The position numbers were made by a program, and so were the translations under genes. The notes beneath the pieces are model-generated. The model made no database searches. It was not told where the DNA came from and was given only the letters and a program-made list of their open reading frames with translations. 39,186 nucleotides of DNA from Actinomycetota bacterium. GTDB taxonomy: Bacteria > Actinomycetota > Actinomycetes > S36-B12 > CAIYMF01. This document shows positions 1-8,433 of this stretch, in pieces. The stretch lies in the NCBI GenBank assembly GCA_020161245.1, contig JAIUOK010000043.1, forward strand, positions 1-39,186. Reading direction: 5' to 3'. Numbering within the stretch: the stretch's first letter is position 1; each line of letters starts with the position of its first letter.

Positions 1-1
1 T

Positions 2-214
2 GAGGTGGTCGATCCGCTGCCCTCGATCCCGGGGCGGGCGGTATCGCCGCACGACGCGGCTGACGGGTGCGCCTTCGCCCCGCGCTGTGCCCACGCACGG
101 CCAGAGTGCGGCAACGACCACCCAGCCCTCGTCCAGCACGACGGGGCACTCGTCCGATGCGTTCGAGTGGGCGACATCGGTACCGAACTGCCCGGCCGGA
201 CGGGTCTGGCATGA
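2..214 (+). CDS. Oligopeptide/dipeptide ABC transporter ATP-binding protein, C-terminal fragment
   Basis: The window opens inside this gene; about 70 residues remain, in the frame beginning at base 2. They match the C-terminal oligopeptide/dipeptide transporter domain that follows the ATPase core in DppD/OppD proteins. The diagnostic part is GCAFAPRCAHARPEC, whose cysteines resemble the 4Fe-4S-type cluster motif of that tail. No Walker motifs are visible because they lie left of the window. The stop overlaps the next start (ATGA at 211-214), so the two ATPases are translationally coupled, as usual for a DppD/DppF pair energising one permease. The substrate (peptide, nickel, opine or sugar) cannot be told from this tail. 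Confidence 0.85.
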   Translation, partial: EVVDPLPSIPGRAVSPHDAADGCAFAPRCAHARPECGNDHPALVQHDGALVRCVRVGDIGTELPGRTGLA

Positions 215-1047
215 GCGGGCCGATCCTGGAGGCCCGCAACGTCACCAAGGTGTTCGGGGCCCGCCGCGGCAGTACGCAGGCCGACGTCGTCGCAGTCGAC
301 GACGTGTCCTTCGCGCTCCACGAGGGAGGGTCGACGGCGATCGTGGGCGAGTCGGGCAGCGGGAAGACCACATTGGCGCGCATCATCTGCGGGCTCGAGA
401 CGGCGACGAGCGGCGAGATCATCGTGAACGGCCAGCCGCGGCAGGCACCCAGGTCGCGTTCTGCTCGGTTGCGCACTGCCAAGAAGATCCAGATGGTGTT
501 CCAGGACCCCTACAGCTCGCTGGATCCTCGACAGACCGGGTTCGCTTGCCTCGACGAGACCCTCCGTGTGCACACCGGCCTCTCGGCCCCGCAGCGGCGT
601 GAGGCCGTAGAAGGTCTGGGGGACCAGGTGGGCCTCGGTCAGAAGGAGCTGAACTCGACGCCGCGTCGGCTCTCTGGAGGCCAGCGGCAGCGCCTGGCCA
701 TCGCTCGGGCGCTGGCCGTCGAGCCGTCGGTGCTCGTGCTCGACGAGGCCGTCTCCGCGCTCGACGTGTCGGTGCAGGCACAGATCCTGAACCTGCTCGT
801 GGACCTCCGCCGGGCTCGCGGCCTGTCCTACGTCTTCGTCTCCCACGACCTCGCCGTCGTCCGGCAGATCAGCGATGACGTGATCGTCATGCGCTCGGGG
901 ACAGTTGTCGAGCGCGGCGCGACGGCTGACGTCCTGGGGAACCCCCAGGCCGCCTACACCCGACTCCTGCGTGAGAGCGTGCCCCGCCGTGGCTGGAAGC
1001 CGCGACGCTCGCTGGGGCGGTCCGGGCCGTCGGACGCTTCTCCATGA
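211..1047 (+). CDS. Oligopeptide/dipeptide ABC transporter ATP-binding protein (DppF/OppF type)
   Basis: A 278-residue cytoplasmic ATPase that would pair with the upstream ATPase to drive import through two permeases lying left of the window. All ATPase motifs are present: Walker A GESGSGKTT, Q-loop with MVFQDPYSSLDP (typical of DppF), signature LSGGQRQRLAIARAL, Walker B VLVLDEAVSALD and H-loop VSHDLAVV. The protein stops soon after the core with a short Arg-rich tail and lacks the long Cys-containing DppD tail. The start ATG at 211 is chosen because it overlaps the upstream stop; an in-frame ATG at 67 would run through the upstream gene. It is the last gene before the tRNA fragment at 1212, so it may be the right-hand cargo of an integrated island. 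Confidence 0.9.
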   Translation: MSGPILEARNVTKVFGARRGSTQADVVAVDDVSFALHEGGSTAIVGESGSGKTTLARIICGLETATSGEIIVNGQPRQAPRSRSARLRTAKKIQMVFQDPYSSLDPRQTGFACLDETLRVHTGLSAPQRREAVEGLGDQVGLGQKELNSTPRRLSGGQRQRLAIARALAVEPSVLVLDEAVSALDVSVQAQILNLLVDLRRARGLSYVFVSHDLAVVRQISDDVIVMRSGTVVERGATADVLGNPQAAYTRLLRESVPRRGWKPRRSLGRSGPSDASP

Positions 1048-1211
1048 CCGGCAGGTCCGAGGAGGTGTCCGCCCCGGATCGGCGTCCGCCCGTCGTGCCA
1101 TTTCCTGTGCCATTTCTGCGTGCCATCTCCGGCCAGTTCTGACCCGATCCGGACCGCAAACCGTTGATGCGCTTGTGCTCAGGGGTACCCCCAAGCACGA
1201 TCCGGGGCGCG
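1048..1211. other. Intergenic stretch with short repeats before the tRNA fragment
   Basis: No convincing gene. It contains a repeated TGCCATTTC/TGCCAT string near 1096-1126, GATCCGG in two places (about 1146 and 1200), and a small hairpin GTGCT-CAGGGGTACCCCCA-AGCAC around 1175-1198. If 1212-1253 is an att core, this is where recombinase arm sites would lie. A reverse-strand open frame crosses the region but looks like a tRNA-fragment translation artefact. Confidence 0.4.
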
Positions 1212-1253
1212 CTACGGATCAGAAGGTCAGAGGTTCGAGTCCTCTCGGGCGCG
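1212..1253 (+). tRNA. 3' fragment of tRNA-Arg(ACG), probable attachment-site remnant
   Basis: The segment reads as anticodon loop CTACGGA (anticodon ACG), 3' anticodon strand TCAGA, variable loop, a perfect T-arm AGAGG-TTCGAGT-CCTCT, then the 3' acceptor strand CGGGCGC. The 5' half is missing: the bases before the loop (GCGCG) cannot pair with TCAGA, and no proper D-arm lies at the right distance. Homology begins exactly at the anticodon loop, a usual crossover point for tyrosine integrases that use tRNA genes. I read it as the displaced original 3' end, with the intact tRNA-Arg expected left of the window. It is unlikely to be a functional tRNA. Confidence 0.75.
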
Positions 1254-1277
1254 CTCAGCTTGAGACAGCTGCACGAT

Positions 1278-1309
1278 GAAGCCGATCCACCGACGGGTGG
1301 GTTGGCTTC
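1278..1309 (+). terminator. Rho-independent terminator after the tRNA fragment
   Basis: GAAGCCGATCCACC, loop GACG, GGTGGGTTGGCTTC: a 14-bp stem with two imperfect positions, followed by the T-rich GTTGTTTCC. It lies 25 bases after the tRNA-Arg fragment, where the native tRNA terminator would be expected, supporting the view that DNA right of 1212 is ancestral chromosome. Confidence 0.75.
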
Positions 1310-1370
1310 GTTGTTTCCTGCGTGACCCTGCATGTTCGGCCGGGTTGCGGGGCTGTGCTGGTCTGGCAGC

Positions 1371-2312
1371 GTGGTCGTCGTGACCGCGTCCGACACCTCA
1401 CCCAGTGCCGGGCCGTCGATCATCGTGCCCCCATCGCCGGTGCCGCTGGTCTCGCGCGCGTTCCGCTCGCTGCTGTCGGGCCATCCGGACGGCACGCCGC
1501 CGTGGATGGAGCGAATCGCGACCGGGGCTCCCGACTGCCTGGTCGAGCCCGACGGGCCATCGTGGGCGGTTCACGGCTCGCTCACCACGCTCGTCGGCGG
1601 AGTGCGCGCGCTGATGATGCAGACGCTGCACCCTGCCGCAGTGACCGGCGTCGCCGAGCACTCGGCGTTCCGCACCGACACCATCGGCCGGCTGCGCCGC
1701 ACCACCCAGTGGCTGGTCGTCACGACGTTCGCCGACGTCGCGACGGCGGAGGCGCTCGCCGGCGCAGTGCGCTCGATGCACGACCAGGTCGTCGGCACCG
1801 CGCCGGACGGCGAGCGGTACGAGGCGTCCGACCCCGAGCTGCTGCGGTGGGTGCACGACGCGTTCACCGACTCCTTCCTCGAGGCGCATCTCGCCCTCGG
1901 CGGCCGTGAGATCCCGGGCGGCCCGGACGCCTATGTCGCCGAGTGGGCGGTGTCGGCCGAGCTCCTCGGCGCCACGGATCTGCCGAGCAGCCGGGCCGAG
2001 CTCGCCGAGCAGCTCGACGCCTTCCGCACGACGTCGGGCTTCGGGGAAGCGCCGTCGACGGCGGAGGTCGCGCGGTTCCTGCGCGAGCCCGGGCTGCCGC
2101 TCGCCTTCCGCGCCCCGTACCGCGTGCTGGCGATGGCTGCGGCCGCCACGCTCGATCCGCGCGACGCCGCCCTGCTCGGCCTGCCGCAGCGGCCCGGCGC
2201 GGTGAAGGCCGCCGCCGGGCTCCTGCAGATGCTCGGCTGGGCGCTGTCGTCGACCTCGCCGGCCGAGCGCGCAGCGCGCATCCGGCTCGGGCTCGCCGAC
2301 CTGCCGAGGTAG
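1371..2312 (+). CDS. Oxygenase MpaB family protein (DUF2236)
   Basis: About 313 residues of the MpaB/DUF2236 family, which includes rubber latex-clearing protein and is common in actinobacteria. Family members are haem-b proteins with predicted oxygenase or peroxidase activity; most have no known substrate. Diagnostic parts are GPSWAVHGSLTTLVGGVRAL followed by MMQTLHPAAVTGVAEHSAFR, the block that normally carries the haem-contacting region, then a WVHDAFTDSF segment. The start is uncertain: ATG at 1332 would add 13 residues, while GTG codons at 1371 and 1380 lie closer to the usual family start. It stands alone between the tRNA terminator and a convergent small gene. Confidence 0.85.
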   Translation: MVVVTASDTSPSAGPSIIVPPSPVPLVSRAFRSLLSGHPDGTPPWMERIATGAPDCLVEPDGPSWAVHGSLTTLVGGVRALMMQTLHPAAVTGVAEHSAFRTDTIGRLRRTTQWLVVTTFADVATAEALAGAVRSMHDQVVGTAPDGERYEASDPELLRWVHDAFTDSFLEAHLALGGREIPGGPDAYVAEWAVSAELLGATDLPSSRAELAEQLDAFRTTSGFGEAPSTAEVARFLREPGLPLAFRAPYRVLAMAAAATLDPRDAALLGLPQRPGAVKAAAGLLQMLGWALSSTSPAERAARIRLGLADLPR

Positions 2313-2360
2313 TCCCTCGGATGGTCCCGGCGGGTCAGCGGCAGGACGGCCGGCGAGGTC

Positions 2361-2570
2361 TCAGCGCGTCTCCTCGGACCGGCGGTGCTCGTGGTCGGTG
2401 CTGCCCTCGCTGATCCCCGCGGCCGGATCGTTCACCCGCTCCTCCGACTCGGCGAGCACAGCGCTCGTCGCGGCCTCGTCGATGCCCGCATCGGCCGCGG
2501 CCTCCTCGGGCAACGGCTCGCGCGGGGGCAGGCCGGTCGGCTCGAGTCCATCGTCTGGCATGTGCTCCAT
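2361..2570 (-). CDS. Small acidic hypothetical protein (69 aa)
   Basis: Not recognised. It encodes 69 residues beginning MEHMPDDGLEP, rich in Glu, Asp, Ala and Pro, without cysteine or a hydrophobic segment, so probably soluble and disordered. The start is supported by a strong AGGAGG ribosome-binding site just upstream on the minus strand. It is convergent with the MpaB gene and divergent from the large NRPS gene (145 bases between starts). Its composition resembles the 68-residue ORF at 16334-16540, but I see no clear alignment. Function unknown; a stress-induced disordered protein is only a guess. Confidence 0.6.
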   Translation of the reverse strand: MEHMPDDGLEPTGLPPREPLPEEAAADAGIDEAATSAVLAESEERVNDPAAGISEGSTDHEHRRSEETR

Positions 2571-2703
2571 GGGTCCCCTCCTGGTCGACAGGGTGGATGC
2601 CCAGGTGAGGCGGGTCGCCAAACCCCCGAGTCTGATGAGCCGCTCCAGGTCTCGCGGATGTGAACTTCCGGGGGACCGGCCACGCGGCTGGCGACGGGTC
2701 CGC

Positions 2704-2709
2704 AAGACT
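2704..2709 (+). promoter_or_regulatory. Candidate -10 box of a leaderless promoter for the NRPS gene
   Basis: AAGACT lies 6 nt before the ATG at 2716, and no ribosome-binding site precedes that start. The spacing matches the other leaderless candidates here. No convincing -35 box. Confidence 0.4.
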
Positions 2710-2715
2710 GCGGCT

Positions 2716-5700
2716 ATGTCGCTGCTGCGCGGACCGCTCGCACCTGCGCCGCGCACCCTCGTCGACATCCTGCGCAGGACCGCCGCCGACTTCCCCGACG
2801 AGCCCGCGCTCGACAGCGGCGCGCAGGTCCTCACCTACGAGGAGTTCCTCGACGCCGCCGAGGAGGTCGCCGACGACCTGCACGCGGCAGGGGTCGGCCC
2901 GGGCGACAAGGTCGGCATCCGGATCCGCTCGGGGACGACGGATCTGTACGTCGCCATCGCGGGCACGCTGCTCGCAGGAGCGGCGTACGTGCCCGTCGAC
3001 GCCGACGACCCGGACGAGCGCGCGCGCACGGTGTTCGGCGAGGCCGCCGTCGCCGCGGTGCTCGGCGACGACCTCGAGCTCACGGTCCGTCGTCCGCGGC
3101 CGGCCGTCGCCGACGGCACCGGGCCCTCGCTGGCCGACGACGCCTGGGTGATCTTCACGTCGGGCTCGACGGGCGCGCCCAAGGGCGTCGCGGTGTCGCA
3201 TCGCAGTGCGGCGGCGTTCGTCGACGCCGAGGCCCGGATGTTCCTGCAGGACGAGCCGTTGGGGCCCGGCGACCGCGTCATGGCCGGGCTGTCGGTGGCG
3301 TTCGACGCCTCGTGCGAGGAGATGTGGCTGGCCTGGCGCTACGGCGCCTGCCTCGTGCCCGCGCCCCGCTCGCTCGTGCGCAGCGGCATGGAGCTCGGCC
3401 CCTGGCTCGTGGCCAACGACCTCACCGTCGTCTCCACCGTCCCCACGCTCGTCGCGCTGTGGCCGGCCGAGGCGCTCGTCGCCGTGCGGCTGCTCATCCT
3501 CGGCGGTGAGGCATGCCCGCCCGAGCTCGCGGCGCGCCTGGTCGAGGACGGGCGCGAGGTCTGGAACACCTACGGCCCCACTGAGGCCACGGTCGTCGCC
3601 TGCGGTGCTCGGCTCACGGGCGAGCCGCCGGTGCGCATCGGGCTGCCGCTCGACGGCTGGGACCTCGCCGTCGTCGACGACGCCGGGATGCAGGTCGAGC
3701 CCGGCGGCAGCGGCGAGCTGATCATCGGCGGCGTCGGCCTCGCGCGGTACCTCGACCCCGCCAAGGACGGCGAGAAGTACGCGCCGATGCCCACCCTCGG
3801 ATGGGAGCGGGCCTACCGCAGCGGCGACCTCGTCCGGTACGAGGAGGAGGGGCTGCTCTTCCTCGGCCGCGCCGACGACCAGGTGAAGGTGGGCGGGCGG
3901 CGCATCGAGCTCGGCGAGATCGACAGCGCGCTGCTCGCCCTGCCCGGTGTCACGGGGGCTGCGGCCGCCGTGCGGCGCAGCGGGTCCGGCAACGCGCTGC
4001 TCGTCGGCTACGTGGCGACCACCGACGAGTTCGACTCCGCTGCGTCGCTCGCCACCCTGCGCGCCACCATGCCTGCGGCGCTCGTGCCACGGCTCGCCGT
4101 CGTCGACACCCTGCCCACCCGCACCTCCGGCAAGATCGACCGCGACGCTCTGCCGTGGCCGCTGGCCACCGTCGAGACCGGCGAGACCGCCCGGCTCGAG
4201 GGCACGGCGGGCCAATTGCAGGACATCTGGGCCGACATCCTCGGCACGACGCCGTCGGGGGCCGACGACGACTTCTTCGACCTCGGCGGGGGCAGCCTGG
4301 CCGCCGCGCAGCTGGTCTCGCGCCTGCGCGCGGACTACCCCGAGGTGACGGTCGCGGACGTCTACGACCATCCGCGCATCGGCGAGCTCGCGGTCGCTCT
4401 CGACGAGCTCGGCACCCCGGCCGCCTACATCGACCGGACCGTCAACCCGGTGCCGCTCGCGTCGCAGGTCGTGCAGGTGCTGCTCACCGTCCCCCTGCGC
4501 ACGATCACCGGCCTGCGCTGGCTCACGTGGACGGCCCTCGGCTGCACCGCTCTGGCGGGATGGTGGGGCGTCGGCTGGCTCCCGACGGCTCCGTGGCCCG
4601 CGATCGTCGTCGCGTGGCTGCTGCTGGTGTCGGCCCCCGGCCGCATGCTGCTCACCGCCGTCGGCGCCCGGCTCATCCTCCTCGGCATCGGCCCCGGCGA
4701 GTACCCGCGCGGCGGTGCCGTGCATGTGCGCCTCTGGCTCGCCGAGCGCCTCGCGGAGGAGCTCGGCGCCGCCAACCTCGCGGGTGCCCCGCTTATGCGC
4801 GTGTACGCGAGCCTCCTCGGCTGCCGCGTCGGCCGGCACGTCGATCTGCACTCCATCCCGCCGGTCACCGGCCATCTCGTCCTCGGCGACGGGTGCTCGG
4901 TCGAGGCCGAGGTCGACCTGACGGGCCACTGGCTCGACGGCGACGTGCTGCACGTCGGCGCGGTCGACGTCGGGCCGGATGCGCGCATCGGGATGCGCAG
5001 CACGCTGGGCCCGGGCGCAGTCGTCGGTGCCGGCGCCGAGATCGCCCCGGGCTCAGCGGTGTTCGACGCGGTGCCCGCGGGCGAGCTGTGGGCGGGCGCA
5101 CCGGCGAAGCCGCGCAAGGCGGCGCGCGGCCCGTGGGACGAGCGCCCTCGCAACCGTCCGGTGTGGGTGCTCGGCTACGGCGCGGTCGCCGTGCTCATCG
5201 CCGCGCTGCCGGCCATCGCGATCGTCGTGGCGCTGGCTGCGGTGTCGCCTGCCCTGCGGAACGCGGACTCCCTCGGATCGGCAGCGCTCACGGCCCTCGC
5301 GCTCCTCCCAGCAGCCACGGTGCTCGGGCTCGTGGTGCTGGCCGTGCTGATCTGGGGCCTCGTGCGGCTGCTGTCGCTCGGTCTCGCACCCGGAGCCCAC
5401 CCCGTCCACGGCCTGCGCGCGTGGCAGGCGTGGGCCACGCTGCGGGCGCTCGACGAGGCGCGCACGTGGCTGTTCCCGCTGTACTCCAGCTCGGCGACGC
5501 CGGCGTGGCTGCGAGCGCTCGGAGCCGACATCGGGCCTGGCGTCGAGGCCTCGACCGTGCTGCTGATCCCGAAGCTCACCGCCGTTCGCGAGGGCGCCTT
5601 CCTCGCCGACGACACCCTGCTCGGGGGCTACGAGCTCGGCGGCGGGTGGCTTCGCGTGGAGCACGTCGTCATCGGCAAGCACGCGTTCGTCGGCAACTCC

Positions 5701-6570
5701 GGCATGGCCGCGCCGGGCCGCAAGGTGCCCAAGCGGGGGCTGGTCGCCGTCCTCTCCGCGGCGCCGCGGCGCACCAAGGCGAAGGCCGGCACCTCCTGGC
5801 TGGGCAGCCCGCCCACCAAGCTGCGCCGGGTCGAGCAGAAGGTCGACCGAAGCCGCACCTACGACCCGCCCCGCCGCCTCGTCGTCGCCCGCGCGCTCGT
5901 CGAGCTGTGCCGGCTGATCCCCGTCATGGTCGGCATGGCGATCGGGCTCGGCGTCGTCGTGGCGCTCATCGCCCTGGCGACGGCGCAGGGCTGGTGGACT
6001 GCGGCCCTGCTGAGCGGCCTGGTCGTCATCGCCGCGGCCACGGCCGCCGCCGCGGTGACCACGCTGGCCAAGTGGCTGCTCGTCGGCAGGCTGCGGGTGG
6101 GCGACCACCCGCTGTGGAGCTCGTTCGTGTGGCGCAACGAGCTCGCCGACACCTTTGTCGAGGCGGTGGCCGCGCCCTGGTTCGCGCGGCCCGCCACCGG
6201 CACGCCGGTGCTCAACCTGTGGCTGCGCTCGCTCGGCGCGAGGATCGGGCGCGGCGTCTGGTGCGAGACGTACTGGCTGCCGGAGGCCGACCTCATCCAT
6301 CTGCAGGCGGGCGCGACCGTCAACCAGGGCTGCGTCGTGCAGACGCATCTGTTTCACGACAGGGTGCTGAGCATGGACGTCGTCACCCTGCGCACGGGCG
6401 CGACCCTGGGGCCCAACAGCGTCATCCTCCCGGCGGCTACGCTCGGCCGGCACTCCACCGTCGGCCCGGTCTCGCTCGTCATGCGAGGGGAGTCCGTGCC
6501 CGACAAGACCCGCTGGATCGGCAACCCGATCGGTCCGTGGCAGCAGACCAGCGACGAGGGCGGCGCGTGA
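2716..6570 (+). CDS. Pls/PosA-family non-ribosomal peptide synthetase (epsilon-poly-L-lysine synthetase-like)
   Basis: A 1284-residue membrane-bound single-module synthetase. The adenylation domain (about 10-480) has A3 FTSGSTGAPKG (148-157), A4 FDASCEEMW (196-204, with Asp for the alpha-amine), A5 NTYGPTE, A7 YRSGDL and A10 Lys473. The carrier domain has Ser527 in LGGGSL. After about residue 590 come three repeats of two membrane helices plus a left-handed beta-helix hexapeptide-repeat domain (about 690-800, 920-1020 and 1180-1280). Adenylation, carrier and three membrane-tethered acyltransferase-like domains are the published architecture of epsilon-poly-L-lysine synthetase (about 1319 aa), which has no thioesterase and makes a homopolymer. 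The monomer here (lysine, beta-lysine, diaminobutyrate or other) is not determined. The stop overlaps the peptidase start; a phosphopantetheinyl transferase lies just beyond. Confidence 0.92.
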   Translation: MSLLRGPLAPAPRTLVDILRRTAADFPDEPALDSGAQVLTYEEFLDAAEEVADDLHAAGVGPGDKVGIRIRSGTTDLYVAIAGTLLAGAAYVPVDADDPDERARTVFGEAAVAAVLGDDLELTVRRPRPAVADGTGPSLADDAWVIFTSGSTGAPKGVAVSHRSAAAFVDAEARMFLQDEPLGPGDRVMAGLSVAFDASCEEMWLAWRYGACLVPAPRSLVRSGMELGPWLVANDLTVVSTVPTLVALWPAEALVAVRLLILGGEACPPELAARLVEDGREVWNTYGPTEATVVACGARLTGEPPVRIGLPLDGWDLAVVDDAGMQVEPGGSGELIIGGVGLARYLDPAKDGEKYAPMPTLGWERAYRSGDLVRYEEEGLLFLGRADDQVKVGGRRIELGEIDSALLALPGVTGAAAAVRRSGSGNALLVGYVATTDEFDSAASLATLRATMPAALVPRLAVVDTLPTRTSGKIDRDALPWPLATVETGETARLEGTAGQLQDIWADILGTTPSGADDDFFDLGGGSLAAAQLVSRLRADYPEVTVADVYDHPRIGELAVALDELGTPAAYIDRTVNPVPLASQVVQVLLTVPLRTITGLRWLTWTALGCTALAGWWGVGWLPTAPWPAIVVAWLLLVSAPGRMLLTAVGARLILLGIGPGEYPRGGAVHVRLWLAERLAEELGAANLAGAPLMRVYASLLGCRVGRHVDLHSIPPVTGHLVLGDGCSVEAEVDLTGHWLDGDVLHVGAVDVGPDARIGMRSTLGPGAVVGAGAEIAPGSAVFDAVPAGELWAGAPAKPRKAARGPWDERPRNRPVWVLGYGAVAVLIAALPAIAIVVALAAVSPALRNADSLGSAALTALALLPAATVLGLVVLAVLIWGLVRLLSLGLAPGAHPVHGLRAWQAWATLRALDEARTWLFPLYSSSATPAWLRALGADIGPGVEASTVLLIPKLTAVREGAFLADDTLLGGYELGGGWLRVEHVVIGKHAFVGNSGMAAPGRKVPKRGLVAVLSAAPRRTKAKAGTSWLGSPPTKLRRVEQKVDRSRTYDPPRRLVVARALVELCRLIPVMVGMAIGLGVVVALIALATAQGWWTAALLSGLVVIAAATAAAAVTTLAKWLLVGRLRVGDHPLWSSFVWRNELADTFVEAVAAPWFARPATGTPVLNLWLRSLGARIGRGVWCETYWLPEADLIHLQAGATVNQGCVVQTHLFHDRVLSMDVVTLRTGATLGPNSVILPAATLGRHSTVGPVSLVMRGESVPDKTRWIGNPIGPWQQTSDEGGA

Positions 6571-7871
6571 AGCGGCACGAGTACTTCCCCCACCGGGGCG
6601 ACCGCTCGTATGCGGTCGCGCACTACGACCTCACGCTGTCCTACGACGTCGACTCCAACCAGCTGCGCGGGAAGGCCGTCATCTCGGCGGGAGCCTCGGC
6701 CGACCTGCGTGAGCTGCGGCTCGACCTGTCCGGCCTGCGCGTCACCAAGGTCGCCGTCGACGGCACCAACGCGCGCTACGTCGTCAAGCCCGATCATCTG
6801 CTCGTGCGCCCCAAGGCGCCCATCAAAGCGGGGCGGGCGTTCCGCGTCGTCGTCGCCTACGCGGGACGGCCCAGGCCTGTGCCCGACGGCGACGACGAGT
6901 GCGGCTGGGAGGAGCTCGAGGACGGCGTCCTCGTGGCCGGCCAGACCAACGGGGCGCCGTCGTGGTTCCCCTGCAACGACCGGCCCGACGACAAGGCCAC
7001 CTACCGGATCGAGCTGACGGCGCCCAACGGCTACTACGTCGTCGCCAACGGCGTCTGCACGAGCCAGTGGCGCTCGGCGTCGACCACGACGTGGATCTAC
7101 GAGCAGCGCGAGCCGATGGCGACCTACCTCGCCACCGTGCAGATCGGGCGGTACGTCGTGCACCCGGTCGACGGATCGCCGGTGCCGATGGCCGCGGTCC
7201 TGCCGCCCGCCCACCTGCGCCGCTACGACTCCGCGTTCGGCCGGCAGCCGGAGATGCTCGCCTTCTTCTCGCGGCTGTTCGGCCCCTATCCCTTCGCCGG
7301 CTACACCGTCGTCGTCACCGACGACCGCCTCGACATCCCCCTGGAGGCGCAGGGGATGTCGACGTTCGGGTCGAACTTCCTCACCTCCGACTGGGACAAC
7401 GTGCGGCTCGTCGCGCACGAGCTGTCGCACCAGTGGTTCGGCAACGCCGTGACGGCGTCGACCTGGCGCGACATCTGGCTCCACGAGGGCTTCGCCTGCT
7501 ACTGCGAGTGGCTGTGGTCGGAGGAGTCCGGCAGCCGTGCCGCCGACGAGCATGCGCGCAACCACTGGAAGCGCCTCGCCGGCAAGCCTCAGGACCTCGT
7601 GCTCGGCGACCCCGGCCCCGACCTCATGTTCGACGACCGTGTGTACAAGCGCGGGGCGCTGCTGCTGCATGCCCTGCGCCTGACGATCGGCGACGACCGC
7701 TTCTTCGAGCTCCTCCGCACCTGGGTCGAGCGGCACTGCTACGGCTCGGTGACGACCGAGATGTTCGAGGCGCTGGCAGCGGAGGTCGCGGGCGAGCCGC
7801 TCGACGGGCTCTTCGACGCCTGGCTGCGCCGGCGTCCCCTGCCCGACCTGCCCGCCGTTACCAGCGGCTGA
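6567..7871 (+). CDS. M1-family zinc metallopeptidase
   Basis: A 434-residue gluzincin of the aminopeptidase N family. The zinc site is complete: His284-Glu285-x-x-His288, 18 residues, then Glu307 (HELSHQ ... HEGFACYCE). The exopeptidase loop normally reading GAMEN is LEAQGM at 259-264. The protein has the N-terminal beta-saddle and catalytic domain only, the short actinobacterial form. The GTG start at 6567 overlaps the NRPS stop (GTGA), so it is translationally coupled to the synthetase. As I recall, epsilon-poly-lysine-degrading enzymes of Streptomyces are zinc aminopeptidases, so a role in trimming or self-protection against the polymer is the best inference. No signal peptide is visible, so it should act in the cytoplasm or at its membrane face. 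Confidence 0.92.
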   Translation: MKRHEYFPHRGDRSYAVAHYDLTLSYDVDSNQLRGKAVISAGASADLRELRLDLSGLRVTKVAVDGTNARYVVKPDHLLVRPKAPIKAGRAFRVVVAYAGRPRPVPDGDDECGWEELEDGVLVAGQTNGAPSWFPCNDRPDDKATYRIELTAPNGYYVVANGVCTSQWRSASTTTWIYEQREPMATYLATVQIGRYVVHPVDGSPVPMAAVLPPAHLRRYDSAFGRQPEMLAFFSRLFGPYPFAGYTVVVTDDRLDIPLEAQGMSTFGSNFLTSDWDNVRLVAHELSHQWFGNAVTASTWRDIWLHEGFACYCEWLWSEESGSRAADEHARNHWKRLAGKPQDLVLGDPGPDLMFDDRVYKRGALLLHALRLTIGDDRFFELLRTWVERHCYGSVTTEMFEALAAEVAGEPLDGLFDAWLRRRPLPDLPAVTSG

Positions 7872-8427
7872 CCGTCGCGGTCAGACGGTCGGTATCGGCC
7901 GGCCGCTCCAGCAGCACCGCGACGGCGGCGGCATGGCCCGGCACGTCGAGGTCGCGGCGCCACGCCGTACCCCGGGGTGCCCCGGGCGGCGGTGGCACCG
8001 CTTCGCCCTCCGCGGGCACGTCGCGGGGGTCGACGGCGAGCCCGAGTCCGTAGGCCTTGAGCAGAGCCTCCTTGCGCACCCATGCCGTGGTCGGGTCGAG
8101 CGCATCGTCGTCGTGCTCGCCCAGCGCGACGTCGGCGAAGCCGGCGAAGTCCGCAGCGCCGCTGATCTCGATGTCGACCCCGAGGGGGCCGGCATCGGTC
8201 ACCGCTGCCAGCGACATCCCGGCCGCCCTCGAGAGCGACACGTGCGCGGGGGACCGCAGCGACGACGTCGGGATCAGCACCGGGCGTCCGTGGTCGTCGC
8301 CACCGCAGCCGGTGCAGACATGGCCGACCACGACCCGGCCCGGCTCGACGCCGTGGAACTCCGCGGCGAGCGCGCGCAGCAGCTCGTGCGCCGGCATCGC
8401 GGCGTACGCGACCAGCAGCCGGGCCAT
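7858..8427 (-). CDS. 4'-phosphopantetheinyl transferase superfamily protein
   Basis: A 189-residue Sfp-like enzyme that transfers the phosphopantetheine arm of coenzyme A to a carrier-protein serine. It has the magnesium-binding GVDIE (83-87, Asp85 and Glu87) and the WVRKEALLKAYG motif (116-127, Glu120 and Lys124). Its 3' end overlaps the convergent peptidase gene by 14 bases. The obvious client is Ser527 of the nearby NRPS, so the locus is self-sufficient for synthetase activation. The start has TAGCGT 6 nt upstream on the minus strand and no ribosome-binding site, indicating a leaderless message. Confidence 0.93.
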   Translation of the reverse strand: MARLLVAYAAMPAHELLRALAAEFHGVEPGRVVVGHVCTGCGGDDHGRPVLIPTSSLRSPAHVSLSRAAGMSLAAVTDAGPLGVDIEISGAADFAGFADVALGEHDDDALDPTTAWVRKEALLKAYGLGLAVDPRDVPAEGEAVPPPPGAPRGTAWRRDLDVPGHAAAVAVLLERPADTDRLTATVSRW

Positions 8428-8433
8428 GCCCGG

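Noticed and set aside
1169..1253. A complete but degenerate tRNA-Arg with 5' acceptor GCGCTTG
   Set aside because: GCGCTTG can pair with CGGGCGC using two G-U pairs, but the distance to the anticodon loop is about 11 bases too long, the D-arm does not close, and the 5' anticodon strand does not pair.
887..1495. Reverse-strand open frame whose product contains ERTRTSDLLIRSA
   Set aside because: This string is the usual artefact of translating a tRNA gene on the wrong strand. The frame also overlaps the ABC ATPase and the MpaB gene, and it shows no protein family.
2335..4953. Long antisense frame opposite the NRPS gene (872 codons)
   Set aside because: It is a shadow of high-GC coding DNA, Arg/Gly/Asp-rich without domains, while the plus-strand frame has every adenylation and carrier motif.
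3801..6566. Plus-strand open frame in a second phase through the NRPS
   Set aside because: Only its part after 6567 is real (the M1 peptidase). Upstream it is Arg/Ala/Pro-rich noise in the wrong phase.
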